Counted from the stretch's first letter, positions 22,311 through 33,918 are shown. The stretch: 64,000 bases of DNA from Deroplatys truncata (GCA_030765065.1 CM060986.1:79725573-79789572); one strand, 5' to 3'. The notes: generated by a model not told the origin, from the sequence alone. Translations and numbers: made by a program.

Positions 22311-23114
22311 TATAACACCGCGAATTTTTCTGTCATTTAATTTGCCTATGTTTCAGCGTCTAAGGTTCAAGCGAGTGGACGGCGAGAGAGATTGCGGCGG
22401 TAGATTTGCTTTGAAGAACTCTCGTACGGTGTAACGGGCTTTCAAAGAGACCTCTCCGTGGGAGGTCCTGTTGGCATTAGGATGTAATATCTGGAGACGT
22501 TAGGGGCCACGCCTGCGTCCGAGCCTGCCGCCCTGGATCTGAACACCCTCTGTGTCCTCTGCATCACCCCTTCCTCCCGGAAGTCCCTAGAAGCACAATA
22601 GGCTTTTATATATGCTTAAATGCTGAAATCCTCCTCTGCTTCCTGATAACCATAACCATGCACGGCTATGATTGGCGACACGTAATTGGCTTGGCTGACT
22701 TTGGTATAAACTCTTAATAAAATAAAAATAATCTGTTTTCCAATCCCATACAATGTGCATTAATATTCGTGGATACTATTGGTTCGGTTATTATACAACC
22801 AATAGAACGATAAATGCAATAAACTTGTTAGTATTTCCCATAGTTAAAAATAGATAATCGCCTCTAAAAATGTTGTCTAAATTGCGAGTTTTATAGTAAG
22901 AGAAGTAATAGCTGTTTGAGTGGCACAAAACTATTGTGGTCATCAGCGCTACGAGTTCTATAAAAAGGTGATAAAAAGTGGCGATGCTTTTGGTTTCCTA
23001 TAGTGTTTTTCTTTATTTAATGTTGGTAGAATCCCCTTATCAGTTGCGTTCCAAACCTAATCTCTTATTGGTTTGAACAAAGTGTACGGCGAAAGGTTTG
23101 GGAAACGGAAGCAT
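22311..23114. other. No recognisable gene
   Basis: A GC-richer patch at 22370-22580 could be SINE body or exon debris; no open frame or splice signal distinguishes these. The rest is AT-rich and unassigned. Confidence 0.4.
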
Positions 23115-23390
23115 GTCGTCCTCCGTGGTGTAGTGTTATCATGCTAGCCTCTAGTTCCCGAGGTCGTGGGTTCAAACTGGTCGGACGTAAAATTCCTTAG
23201 CATGGTTTCCTTCGGAAGGGAAGTAAAGCCGATGGTCCCGTGTCGTAAATTTACGACACGCCAAAGAACCTCAAGCCTGATAGAGTCCTCCGAGCAAAAT
23301 TGCCGGTCTTTCACACCCAATATAGAATGGGACCACATCAGTTAAAGAGCGTCCATAAAAAAAGAAAGCAAAATAAAAAGGAAAAATCCC
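23115..23390 (+). mobile_element. tRNA-derived SINE (family S1)
   Basis: Box A CGTGGTGTAGTGTTATCATGC (23124-23144) and box B GTGGGTTCAAAC (23166-23177) form the polymerase III promoter. The body has TTCCTTCGGAAGGGAAGTAAAGCC, a perfect short palindrome CGTGTCGTAAATTTACGACACG (23239-23260) and GGTCTTTCACACCC. It ends in an A-rich tail (about 23356-23390). A second, opposite-strand copy at 43511-43795 confirms the family. Confidence 0.75.
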
Positions 23391-24270
23391 AACGGAAGCA
23401 TTTCACCTGAATGGCTATGAAGTATTCGCCAGACATGCGCAAAATCTGGCCGTCTCTTTTTGGTTTAATGTCAAAAGTCTAGCGCTCAAACCCTAACTAA
23501 AGAACAGTGATCGATTTGCGGCTCAGGAGTGAAGGAAGCCAGGATATGTATTTTTAATTTGTGGGTCTTACAAGTCATAATGTCATTAAAATTACAACTT
23601 AAAATTAAGTGCATGCAAAGAATAAGGACACGCTTTAATTACAAGTAATTAATAAAGTGAAGTGAAGTGGTTGGATGAAATTGGCTTGTAAACAATGTCC
23701 TCTTTATTAGATTTGTCATTTGAAAGGAACAAGGATATGGGCAAAAAACCGAAAATTATTACCCCTAATGAGTAAGGTTATAGCACAGCGAAGGCCTCGG
23801 AAATATGGATAATGCAGTCCGATGGCACCAGCAGGTTCAAAACCATAACGCGATACATAAACATGAGAAGGAAACAGTTTACTTAAGTAAATTTTTCAAG
23901 AGAGGTAATAAAGGTATTTTACTTTGGTTAATTCATTTAATTGGTTAGGGAATTATGGAGTTATTATTATCATTATCATCATCACCATCTAATAATAATT
24001 GTTTTCAAAGCAAGAGCAACGGAGAAATTGATTTTGAATTATAAAATATCACAAACAAGTATGGTAAATAACTGAATTATACGAAATGAACACGTCGAGT
24101 GAAAAAGCATTACAAATATTTAAGTCGAAAATATAGCGTTTTCACATTACTTGAAAAGGGTTGGTAACTTTTTTATATTTTCTTGTAAAACTCTGCAAAT
24201 AAAATTTAAGATAATACTAATTCAGAATTAACTATGCAAAAGTAGAATCAGAATAAATAATTGATTGCTA
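23391..24270. other. No recognisable feature
   Basis: AT-rich, with an ATT/ATC simple stretch near 23958-23998. Confidence 0.45.
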
Positions 24271-24345
24271 TAGTCGGGATTCGAACCACCGATCTTCAGC
24301 TTCCCGTAATGCTCTCCACCTCTCCATGTTGACTCCAAATTTCCT
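24271..24345 (-). repeat. tRNA-like SINE relic
   Basis: On the minus strand, TGGAGAGCATTACGGGAAGC precedes a good box B, GGTGGTTCGAATCCCGAC. Box A is weak and no full cloverleaf forms, so this is read as a SINE relic and not a tRNA gene. Confidence 0.35.
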
Positions 24346-24687
24346 GGTAAAACACAAGGAATCCTGAACTTCTCTTGCCATAACATACTCCAATGTCGAC
24401 TTAAAATATTTTTTTCATTTATATTCTACCTTTACAGCCTACGGAAGAACAATCAATAAAGCTGAGTTGATTACCTTTTCTCAACAAATCTTAAACTGAC
24501 TTGGACCTAGCTTCTGGTGCACATCCGCCATCGCGAAACAAGGCTACGCAAAAGCCGCCAATCAACTTGGGTTGCCAGAACTAAGTAAGGGATGTGGTGG
24601 AGAAATGAATAGGCAGGAGTTGCTTTACGAATCCATTACCAATTAACACGTAGTTCATTATATGCGTACTTTTTTTTGCACCCAAGT
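24346..24687. other. No recognisable feature
   Basis: Unassigned sequence between a SINE relic and an R copy. Confidence 0.4.
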
Positions 24688-25501
24688 GTACATACTAGAC
24701 AGAGAAGGTATAGCAAGCTACCTAAAAATTCAATACTGAGATTCCACCGAAAATACACCCAGAATCCCTTCCAAAATATCAGTGTGTGTGTCTGTGGACA
24801 GCATAACTTAGAAAGGAAAAGTCATATAAATACAAAATTTGGTATTTAGGCTCAAGATGCAACAAGCATGCAGCACGAAGATTTTTAAGGAAATCCGCCA
24901 CCCCAAACTACCCTTTACATGAAACATTTTTCGAGCATTGTGATTTTCTAAAAATGGTCCTAACGATTTTGATTAAAATGCCATGTATGAAAGATATTTA
25001 CATTACAAATAAAATATATATCTTCAATTTTCTGGGAATAGCCTGTGAAATCCGCTTCGGAATAAATTTTGTATATTGTATAACTGATAAATGCTAAGCG
25101 AGAAACGAAAACGCACTACACGAAAAATGTAGATCTCTTTAAAACACAGTTTATTTGAAACAACTTTTTGTAGCATCAACCATTTCCGAATTATCCGCTA
25201 TTAATGGTTCGAATTGTTCAATACCTTTGTAGCTCTTTTCAAGGTCTTTCAATTTCAGTTGCTTCTCGCGATTGCACGCAAATAGCATAGCATTTCCAAT
25301 ACACAGCGTCCAGTTAGTAAGTAAACATTTAACTATCGGTATTCCCTTTATATCTATAAGGAAATGTGTAATGTATCTATATCCGGAAAATTTTGTCTGA
25401 ATTTAAATGAATATAGGAAAATAAAGTTTCGTAAGAATAATGTGATACCCATTAATAAGCTCTGTAGGTGGATAAAGTCATGTGAATGTAACATCAGATT
25501 T
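24688..25501 (-). repeat. R-family copy, minus strand
   Basis: Tail (ACTAGACAGAGAAGG) at the left, GTGTGTGTCTGTG in place of the CA tract (24782-24794), central blocks reversed, and the head GTCATGTGAATGTAACATCAGATT at the right end. About 810 bp and moderately diverged. Confidence 0.75.
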
Positions 25502-26191
25502 GTTGCACCGCCCATAGAGAATCCTCGCTTAAGATTAATGCATTAATATTCTTTCCAGTAGGTATAAAAATAACTCGGGTATGAAAGCAATGTGCATATG
25601 TTTTATGCATACGCTATATAGGTACTTCGGGAACTTATTGCTCAATAATTTGAATGTTTCTGTCCCTTCTTCCTGAAGTAGTGAAGTGCTTTGTGTCTGT
25701 TTAATGGTATTATGCATGACGCATATTTAACCTATTTTTTCCCACTGTCTAAGAACTGTAATTTCTTGCTGAAGATCTTATCGAATGCTTTCTAATAACA
25801 CATCAACGCTCCACAGGCTACAGAAAAACTGAAAACAAACGTTTGAAGAGACCGTTTCAGTTACAGGGATGAAGGAATTAGAACTACTACATTGCTACAG
25901 AGTCATCAATACAAATTTTAATTCAAATTATTCAACAGGAACCTTGTTTTTCCGTCTGTCTCATGTTTATCATTAAAAAATTCGCTCGAATGGTTTTGAC
26001 TGGCCACACGGCTTAATTGGAGAGCATCTGTTTGCAGTTCCAATGGTACCGGTTTCGAGAATTGTTTATTTGATGGAGAAGGTTCCGCAGTATGTCCAGA
26101 GTATGGAGCCTGAGTGAGTGTGTGCTTGCATTAACCTAAGCTAGAACAACCGTTGGGCAGATGCCTGAGCACAAAGTTATTTGCCACTAAG
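25502..26191. other. No recognisable feature
   Basis: No repeat or coding region identified. Confidence 0.45.
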
Positions 26192-26815
26192 TAAAATAAT
26201 CTGATGTGTGTCATTCACATTACTTTTTCTACCCTCTATCGCTTATTAATGGGTAGACAAATTATTCTTACGAAAGCTTATTTTCCTATCTGCTTCGTTT
26301 TAATCCAAATAAACCTTTGCAAAAATAGCTACATTACACATTTCGTTATAGATGCAAGGAGAACAGCAATAGTCAAGTGTTTTAAACTGGACTCTGTATG
26401 CTGGCCTTAAAATTCCAAATTCTTTCCTCGACACAGGTTATTTGATGCAAATTATGTGTCGATGTTTTTCCTTCAGTGGAATTTTGTTGTCCCTTTTGAT
26501 TTTAATAATATATCAAATAATGAAGTATAAAATAATGAAGTTGAGAATGAAAAGAATTTACAGGTTTATTCATATAACATTTAAACATATTTTTTCATGG
26601 CAACATATGAAATCGCGCTGTTTTAATTAAAATCACAAAAGATTTGATAAAATGAAACATAAGTTTTCTCTCACGCAAAGGGTTCTTGTGGTGGAGGAAT
26701 ATCGTAAAAATTTTTATCTTGCATCCATCATAGTTATGGACTTTAAGACATTTAGTTTGGTACTCATCTGACAGTGTTTTTTTTACGCTGTCCCCCACCT
26801 CTCTCTCGCACACAT
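26192..26815 (+). repeat. R-family copy, internally deleted
   Basis: Head AATCTGATGTGTGTCATTCACATTAC and the 'CTTACGAAAGC' and 'ATTTCGTTATAGATGCAAGG' blocks at 26202-26420. Unrelated sequence follows, then later R blocks from about 26590 to a CTCTCTCGCACACA tract. It meets the next, opposite copy at about 26815. Confidence 0.6.
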
Positions 26816-27578
26816 TTTTACTTTTGTATTTCATTTCACCCAAACATTCAATACGGAGATTTTGTTTTGAGACTCCTTGAATCTACAAACGTTTTTACAA
26901 TAAGGGCCGTTTGTATATCTGTGTGTGGGGGGATGCGTGCGTATCTTTGAACAGTTTAATTGAAAAACGAAAAGTTGGGAAATAGCAAACTTAATGTTTA
27001 AGTTCAGCATCTTCCAAGGATGCTGATTTTTAAGAAAATTTCCCATCCCAAACTACCCGTTATATAAAAATTATATTTTTTATTTTCTCAAAAATACCTA
27101 ACAATTTTGATTAAAATTGATACTTTTAAGATATTTGCATAGCAACCAAAATGTATATATTGGACTTTCTGCGAATGGGTTGAAAATAGCCTTCTGAATG
27201 ACACTTGAGTAACTGGTAAACCCTATCAAACTAGACAAAATGTAGATCTCGTTAAAGCATTCATTTATGTCAAATAATTTTTTGTGGCATTAAGCGTTTC
27301 CGAAATATTGTTTATTATTGGTTTTAATTTTCAAATACTTATACTTCTTGCAAGTAGTAAGTCACTATTCGTTTTATCTCGTGGTTATTCAGGAGGAAGC
27401 CATTTCAAATGCATTATTATTGTTACATAACGACCCTATCCTTATTCCTACAATAAAATGCATGAATGTGTAACGAAAATGTACCTCGATTAACGAGGAG
27501 TAATTACAAAAATAAGTTTTTGTAAGAATAGCGTCTAGAAGAGTGAGTAGGGAAATACATGTGAATTAACACATCAGA
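26815..27578 (-). repeat. R-family copy, minus strand
   Basis: Tail block at the left (TTTACTTTTGTATTTCATTTCACCC), a GTGTGTGGGG tract (26921-26930), reversed central blocks, and head GTGAATTAACACATCAGATAATG at the right. With the preceding copy it forms a tail-to-tail inverted pair. Confidence 0.7.
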
Positions 27579-28310
27579 TAATGTTCTCCAAGTACTCTTG
27601 AGCTCAGAAAATTTTGGGTGGGGTATTTCTCTACGTACCATGCGCAAAGCAGTAAATCAAGAGCAATGAGGTTTAAGAATGCAGAAGCGAACTGAAGTCA
27701 CATGGAGGGAGTAGGAAACGATTATGTGGTATCAAAGCAGGTACCAAATCATAGGTTGTGTATTTTACTCGCCGCTGGCGCTGTCCACATGAATGTGACG
27801 TGTATGACATTTATCTTTACACCGTGACATTTTGTGAACATTCACGCTGTCCTCGCTTGATGAAACATTTCTGCAGTTGCAATGATGAAGAAGGCTATAA
27901 CCTTAATGAGTCGTTTAAACATCACACTGGACTTCAAAACTACCCATAATGCTTTTCTGATGACCAGTCGTGTCTAATGAAAATTACATGCAAGGTTATA
28001 CTGTGTTGTTGGTATTATTATTTATCTTACGAAAGTTCAGAAGTTGCACGTGACAAATTCTTCCTGTCCTACATGGTTTGATCTTAGTTCATTATGGCTA
28101 CAAACTGCCATGACCATCTCGTCTCAAGCTTTCCCTGATTTGTTTCCTCGAGATTTACAATTCACAACTACCTTTGATATACTCTTATTTGGTATTTGGT
28201 CTGAAGTGATACCAGAAGGTATTAATTTCCAGCAGCCAAATTAATAGAAAGGAAAATTCGAGATTTTAAAGCACAAAGAACAAACGATGTTGTGTTTTTG
28301 ATAATTAATT
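27579..28310. other. No recognisable gene
   Basis: Short ORFs at 27758-27949 and 28044-28244 show no known domain. No splice context was convincing. Confidence 0.4.
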
Positions 28311-28615
28311 GTGGGCGGCGCCGTGGTCAAGTGTTTAGACAGTTCGCCTCCCATCAGACGGCCTAGATTCGATCCCAGGGACCCGCATGTGGGATTTGTG
28401 GTGGACGAAGTGGCTTCTGGGCGGTTTCCTCTGCCATTTATTCCATCAATTGCTCCAGCACCACCTTTTCTTTCATCCATTTCGCCTTCATTTCCTATCA
28501 TCTTCCTCCTCACTCTCATACCTGGCTGCGGGCTGATCCCCGGTTACGGCCTCTTCATTCTCTGATTGAATGTTCGTCTGCTCCGCTATAGGCCTCTGAC
28601 CCTAGGCACGGTTGT
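28311..28615 (+). mobile_element. tRNA-derived SINE (family S2)
   Basis: Starts GCGGCGCCGTGGTCAAGTG, a tRNA-like box A. Box B TAGATTCGATCCCAGGGA (28364-28381) is followed by CCGCATGTGGGATTTGTGGTGG and a C/T-rich body. A second copy on the minus strand (58775-59080) shares the head and the GTGGGATTTGTGGTGG and TTCCATCAATTGCTCCAGCACC-like blocks. Overlapping open frames are composition artefacts. Confidence 0.8.
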
Positions 28616-29615
28616 AAGTCATTCGAAAAGTCGACAAGGCACGGCCACAATGTAATGAGAAAGTATCATTAAGCTTACAGTCGAAACTCAAAGCAGAATG
28701 GGGTATAGGACAGTATATTTTGTCCGGAAAGAGAGTCAGCAAACAAGGGATTGCTTGGCTCGGACTGGGATCATAGCAAGCGATCAAATATTTTGTTAAC
28801 GAAGAAGTAAGAATGTGGTATAGAGAAAGAAACTTTGATTCATATTCTGGCGCATTGTACTAAGACAGAACAGTTGAAGAGAAAGTATCTGCCAGATTTC
28901 TTTGTTAACTCAATGAGAGGGTTGCAGCTTGTTGGACCTTAATGTTTGGGAGGGGGGGAAGCGATTGGTATTGTTTACAAAAGGTTATGCAGCTCAGATC
29001 GGAGTGTAAGGAAGAGGGACAAGGGTGGGAGGGGAGGATTAGTGGCTTAGAAGCGACTATTTGTTTGGTTTTTCTTTCCTCGTGTTTTGTTTGTGTGATT
29101 TTTGTTGTTAATTTTCGTTTTTTTCTTTTCTTTCGAATTCTTATAAACTATCTAACTAACTTTGAAGTTCAGTGTGATGAATATAGACTAAAATATGAAC
29201 TAAAGTGTATTATATAAGCACTTACGGCTGTAAAATGTTTAGAAGCAATCAATAAACCAATCTAGTCCACTCTTATTCTATAGCCTTGAAAATAAGAACT
29301 AATGTGTTTTATAACACTCATGGAATTACTAGTTATTGCTAGTCAACCACGATAAAAGTGCTTGTGGTAGGATGAGAAACTAAACGGTTACGAAACAAGT
29401 GAGTGGTGCATCGTAAGGACAGTCAGGTGAAGAAAACATTCACAGTTCCGTTGCATCTACTAGCGAGGCTGAAGCCTGAACATGTAGTATTGTTTTCATT
29501 GTGCGACTGTACATTTCTCTATCGCCTTTCGCCTCACTCCCCCCTGATTCCTAACCTTGATTGTCAACAAAAAAGTGGCGCCCCCTACCAAGCGCATTCA
29601 TATTGTGGTCGACTA
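28616..29615. other. No recognisable gene up to the LTR element
   Basis: A 112-codon open frame (29403-29741) runs into the LTR and has no known motif, so it is probably chance. No other feature seen. Confidence 0.4.
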
Positions 29616-30756
29616 TGCGGCGATCACCTCCTCATCCGTGCTGTTAGGCTTACCTTGATGCTTCTCCCGTTGGTTCCAGAAGTTCTCAGTGTGTTGGTTC
29701 TCTTCAATTTATCCTCGGCTAGCTGCAGTAATTTTTCTTAAACTATATGGGAGCATGGACTTATCCTCGGTAAAGGAAAACGTAGATCTCGGGTGGTGAT
29801 ATAGGAAGACATAGACTTGCTTTGTTTATGAAAAGATGACACTGCCGTTTCTTTTTATTTAATTAACACTCGTAGTATACAAAACTGGTATTGCCGCTGT
29901 AAAATACTGTCCACCGCTGTTAAACTATGGCGTGGATATGGCACGAAATATAACTATTCTTATTGTCGCTTTCAGAGTAGCGGATCTTAGGTGTGTTGCT
30001 AAAACTATTTTGATTCCCTGTTTTGGCGCGATATCTCACACATCCTGCAGCATCTCTCCCTGACCACACATGACATAAACTGTCTGATAAACTCCCTGCT
30101 AAAACTCCATGATAAAACTGTCTTTATTCCCTTTTTGGCGCGATATCTCACACATCCTGCAGCATCTCTCCCTGACCACACATTACCAAAACTGTCCCGA
30201 ATTTTCCCCAAACAGATCCATTTATAGTCTCAGGCTTCTGAGGCTGCTTCCTTTCCTATTGGTCCATTTTTAGCGCGACTCGACGCGTCTAACTATTTCG
30301 AATAAACTTCCAGGGATCTCATTGGTCCAATTTTAATATAAATCGCGGCTTTTCCTACATTTACCGTTAGGTTGTCTGTCTCACTCACTTGGTCACGGCG
30401 AATTATCAAATAATGGGACAAAGGCTCTACACCCTCGCTGTAGGAATAATAGCACTGCGACCGAAGAGAGGTAATAAAACTAGGTTTTCTGCCTTCGAAA
30501 GCACTATTCCTGTAGCTAAAACATTCCCTCGTGGACAGTATTTTAACATAGCGCTTAAATTATTTACATTAAACCATTTATAACTCTACTAATATTAGTA
30601 ATCTAGATAGATACATAATGTTAAATCACCCTTCTTAAAATATACAAACAGTATGAGAAAAAGATATTTACATAGTACGATTTAACATCAATAAAAGTTA
30701 ATTAATAAATTATCTGTAATTACAGTTCTTGGGCTCGGGCTAGAGTTGCCGTTTCA
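29616..30756 (-). repeat. 3' LTR
   Basis: 1141 bp, minus strand TGAAACGGCAACTC...GATCGCCGCA, with TG...CA ends. It contains an internal direct duplication of about 55 bp, TTGGCGCGATATCTCACACATCC..., at 30023 and 30135 (period 112 bp), also present in the 5' LTR. Nearly identical to 33315-34453. Confidence 0.9.
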
Positions 30757-30766
30757 AATTGCCCTG

Positions 30767-30818
30767 TTCTGGAAAAGAATAAATTTTTCAGCACTTGATA
30801 CAATTTTCTTTTCCAGAA
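30767..30818. repeat. 13-bp inverted repeat beside 3' LTR
   Basis: TTCTGGAAAAGAA (30767-30779) and TTCTTTTCCAGAA (30806-30818) are exact reverse complements around a 26-nt loop, 11 bp inside the 3' LTR. It lies where a polypurine tract is normally expected. Confidence 0.7.
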
Positions 30819-30954
30819 TAATTCCTCTGATTATGGCCTTTGTTCGTTTGTTTTGTTGACAGAGACTCTTCGCTATACCTGTTCCTTCACAAGGGTTCTG
30901 ACAAACCGGTGGTGTTTAATTTGGGTCATTCACTCTACACTTTGTTATGGTTGA

Positions 30955-30973
30955 CCCCCTCTCCCTTTTAAAA
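30955..30973 (-). other. Polypurine tract candidate
   Basis: Minus-strand AAAAGGGAGAGGGGGTC is the best purine run before the 3' LTR, but it is about 200 bp from it. Polypurine tracts normally abut the LTR, so either later sequence intervenes or this is not the functional tract. Confidence 0.35.
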
Positions 30974-31169
30974 ACAGGTTTTCCGAGAGACATTCTTATA
31001 CACAATACTCTTCGCGCACACGAATAACTTGTAACGCAAACAAATACTCTAATACCCAAATTAAGTTCTAAAATTAACTCTATTTACATACATATTGGTA
31101 CATAATTATTATGCCTTTATTTATTTCTTTACATCCTTATTTATTGGGTGTATTACCTTTACTATTTGT

Positions 31170-31379
31170 TCACAGGGTTGCTACCTGATTTCGAGTAAAA
31201 CTAACCTGATTCTTTTCATTACATTCTTCACCCTTCTCATTCTCTAAACATTTGTATGGTTTGAGCAACTGTTTATGATATCTCCCTACGATCTTGGAAT
31301 TCTTTATTTCTTGTAACTCAAATGTATCCGAGCCAAAAATGTTAATCACCCGGTATGGACCTTTAAATAAATTTTCCAT
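31170..31379 (-). pseudogene. Integrase C-terminal remnant (GPY/F module)
   Basis: A 70-codon frame contains NLFKGPYRVINIFGSDTFEL and then IVGRYHKQLLKPYK. This is the GPY/F motif and 'YH...QLKPY' ending typical of Gypsy-type integrases. The zinc-binding and DDE catalytic regions that should precede it are missing, so no active integrase is encoded. It marks the end of a former pol gene and confirms minus orientation. About 380 bp of noncoding DNA separate it from the upstream coiled-coil ORF, the likely scar of the pol deletion. Confidence 0.8.
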
Positions 31380-31761
31380 TCTATGATACCTTTTTTTTCT
31401 ATAATTAATAAAACTAATTTATATGTTTAAAACAAACTGTCAGCATATTGCTAGCATACCAACCAATTAATAATTTACAAATATTGCTAAATATAAAAAA
31501 AAAATAATAAATATTCTGACAATAAAAGCTGTTTCACCTTAAGACAAACTTATTCAAGCAGAAAGAAACTGAAACATATTAATGGCAAAGGTGTTTCTTG
31601 TTCTTCTTCACTATCACTAATGAGCATTTAATACTCAAGTCTCTTTAGTAATAAAAAAGAATGTTCTGCACAACTGCTTAAGATAATTCATTAATTCACA
31701 TGTGAAAGCTCTCCTTTCCAGGCACTTTAGAGTCAGGATCAATGATATTATGTCTTTTTTT

Positions 31762-33021
31762 TTATACCCATACTAATTCTCCAAGTTCGATCAACCATTT
31801 CTTTCGCTTCTTTGTTTTAAATTCCTCCTTTCTTTTCTGCGCCCTTTTTGACATTCTTTCAAAAGCTTTCTTTAACGTCTCTTCTCCCGTTAGTGTTTTC
31901 GGATCTTTAGTTTCTAGTGTCTGTGGTAATTTCCCTTCAAGTGTTTCTATTAACTTCCCCTTCATCAGCTCAACTAATTTCCCCTCTACATTCTTATCTT
32001 GTTTACTTAAGTTTCTTTCTAAGCCCTTACTCTGCTTATTTACGATTCTTTCTAAGTTCTTATTATGCTCATTTGATTTCCCTTCTAGATTCTTATCTTG
32101 TTCCCTTACGATTCTTTCTAAGTCTTTACTCTGCTCATTTAATTCCCCTTCTAAATTCTTATCTAGTTCACTTACGATTCTTTCTAAGTCCTTACTATGC
32201 TTACTTACGATTCTTTCTAAGTCCATATTATGCTCATTTGATTCCCCTTCTAAATTCTTATCTAGTTCACTTACAATTCTTTCTAAGCCATTACTCTGCT
32301 TATTTACGATTCTTTCTAAGTCCTTATTAATCTCATTTGATTTCCCTTCTAGATTCTTATCTTGTTCACTTACGATTTTTTCTAAGTCATTACTCTGCTT
32401 ACTTACGATTCTTTCTACGTCCTTATTATGCCCATTTGATTCCCCTTCTAGATTCTTATCTTGTTCCCTTACGATTCTTTCTACGTCCTTACTCTGCTTA
32501 CTTACGATTCTTTCTACGTCCATATTATGCTCATTTGATTCCCCTTCTAAATTCTTATCTAGTTGACTTCCGATTCTTTCTAAGTTCTTACTATATTCAC
32601 TTAAGATCTTACCCCGCTCATCTACTATGCTTTCTGACTTTTTACTATGTTCATTGAATATGCTTTCTAAGTTCTTACTATGTTCATTTAAGATCTTACC
32701 CCGTTAATTTAATATGCTTTCTAAGTTCTTACCCCGCTCGTCTATGATTCTTTCTAACTTGTTACTCTGCTCATCTATCTTTGCGCTCAAATGATGAAGG
32801 AATATTATCAGCTGGTTCTGACCTGCGTCAATGACCTGCTCAATCGGTGGTTGACTTTCCAGCCTCACTTCTACCTCTGCTGCACCCATATTTTCTCCCT
32901 CTGTTGTTACGCTGACAATAGCCTCCCCATTCAGTTCTTTCAAATCTTCCCTTGACCTACTCATGGTTCCGTTAGCAAGTTCTACCTCCCTAGTAATGAC
33001 TTTACCCCCTCTCAATAACAT
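31762..33021 (-). pseudogene. Hendecad-repeat coiled-coil ORF (gag position), one stop
   Basis: Opens at ATG 33021 (MLLRGGKVITREVE) and stays in one frame to 31762, 420 codons, broken only by a TAA at 32704-32706. The first ~90 residues are non-repetitive, with QNQLIIFLHHLSAKIDEQ. From about 32790 to 31990 the protein is built from 11-residue repeats of the type KDLERIVSEQD / KNLEGESNEHN / KDLERIVSKQS. These often cycle as three kinds, giving a 33-residue (99-bp) superperiod. Such 11-mers predict a long hendecad coiled coil. A basic tail ends in KRKKWLIELGELVWV. It has no zinc knuckle and no recognisable capsid fold. The place in the element suggests a gag-like structural role (inference). 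Confidence 0.7.
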
Positions 33022-33295
33022 GTGTTCACAAAACTGAGTCACTACTCTGCATGCCTTTTTGTTTGTTTTTGAATAAATGTTCTAACCTGTATTTTTTTCA
33101 ATGTTAACTGATGCGTTCCGGGTTCGAATCCTGGTGAAGTTCTAGAAGCGATGCTCTCAGCTGTTTTGTTGTCCCACGTAGGTAGACTAGAAGTTCGCGT
33201 TGTAATTTTGTTCTGCTGTGCCCCTTTCCTCTGAAGATTCTTCGTCTGTTCGTTGTTTCCTAGTCCTCCGTTTGTGTCGTTCTTCCCTTCGAGCT

Positions 33296-33311
33296 CCACG
33301 TTATGGCGCCA
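33296..33311 (-). promoter_or_regulatory. tRNA primer-binding site of LTR element
   Basis: Minus-strand TGGCGCCATAACGTGG lies 3 nt (AAC) inside the 5' LTR end CGCCGCA. The position and the TGGCGCC start are typical of reverse-transcription primer sites. The priming tRNA is not identified. Confidence 0.75.
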
Positions 33312-33821
33312 GTTTGCGGCGATCACCTCCTCATCCGTGCTGTTAGGCTTACCTTGATGCTTCTCCCGTTGGTTCCAGAAGTTCTCAGTGTGTTGGTTCT
33401 CTTCAATTTATCCTCGGCTAGCTGCAGTAATTTTTCTTAAACTATATGGGAGCATGGACTTATCCTCGGTAAAGGAAAACGTAGATCTCGGGTGGTGATA
33501 TAGGAAGACATAGACTTGCTTTGTTTATGAAAAGATGACACTGCCGTTTCTTTTTATTTAATTAACACTCGTAGTATACAAAACTGGTATTGCCGCTGTA
33601 AAATACTGTCCACCGCTGTTAAACTATGGCGTGGATATGGCACGAAATATAACTATTCTTATTGTCGCTTTCAGAGTAGCGGATCTTAGGTGTGTTGCTA
33701 AAACTATTTTGATTCCCTGTTTTGGCGCGATATCTCACACATCCTGCAGCATCTCTCCCTGACCACACATGACATAAACTGTCTGATAAACTCCCTGCTA
33801 AAACTCCATGATAAAACTGTC

Positions 33822-33827
33822 TTTATT
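33822..33827 (-). terminator. LTR polyadenylation signal candidate
   Basis: AATAAA on the minus strand, about 95 nt downstream of the LTR TATA box. It would end transcripts from the 3' LTR, where the same signal is repeated. Confidence 0.45.
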
Positions 33828-33918
33828 CCCTTTTTGGCGCGATATCTCACACATCCTGCAGCATCTCTCCCTTACCACACATTACCAAAACTGTCCCGAA
33901 TTTTCCCCAAACAGATCC

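Noticed and set aside
22186..28400. Possible functional tRNA genes at box A/box B pairs
   Set aside because: None can complete a cloverleaf with acceptor pairing, and the same heads recur with SINE bodies on either strand.
29576..29592. GTGGCGCCCCCTACC just left of the 3' LTR as a second primer-binding site
   Set aside because: It is in the plus orientation, outside the element, and no LTR end precedes it at the right distance; chance resemblance.
31742..32566. 274-codon open frame on the plus strand, and two further plus frames at 31917-32330 and 32337-32657
   Set aside because: They are antisense to the hendecad ORF. The 33-bp repeat unit lacks stops in several frames, so all stay open together. 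LTRs, primer site and integrase tail all place the coding strand on minus.
31990..32700. Regular ~33-bp repeats suggesting a CRISPR or satellite array
   Set aside because: Units are contiguous with no spacers and keep a reading frame. They are protein-coding repeats in a eukaryotic retroelement.
33042..33326. 94-codon minus open frame beginning inside the 5' LTR
   Set aside because: It starts at a GTG, runs through the LTR end and the primer-binding site, and shows no domain. Taken as leader sequence.
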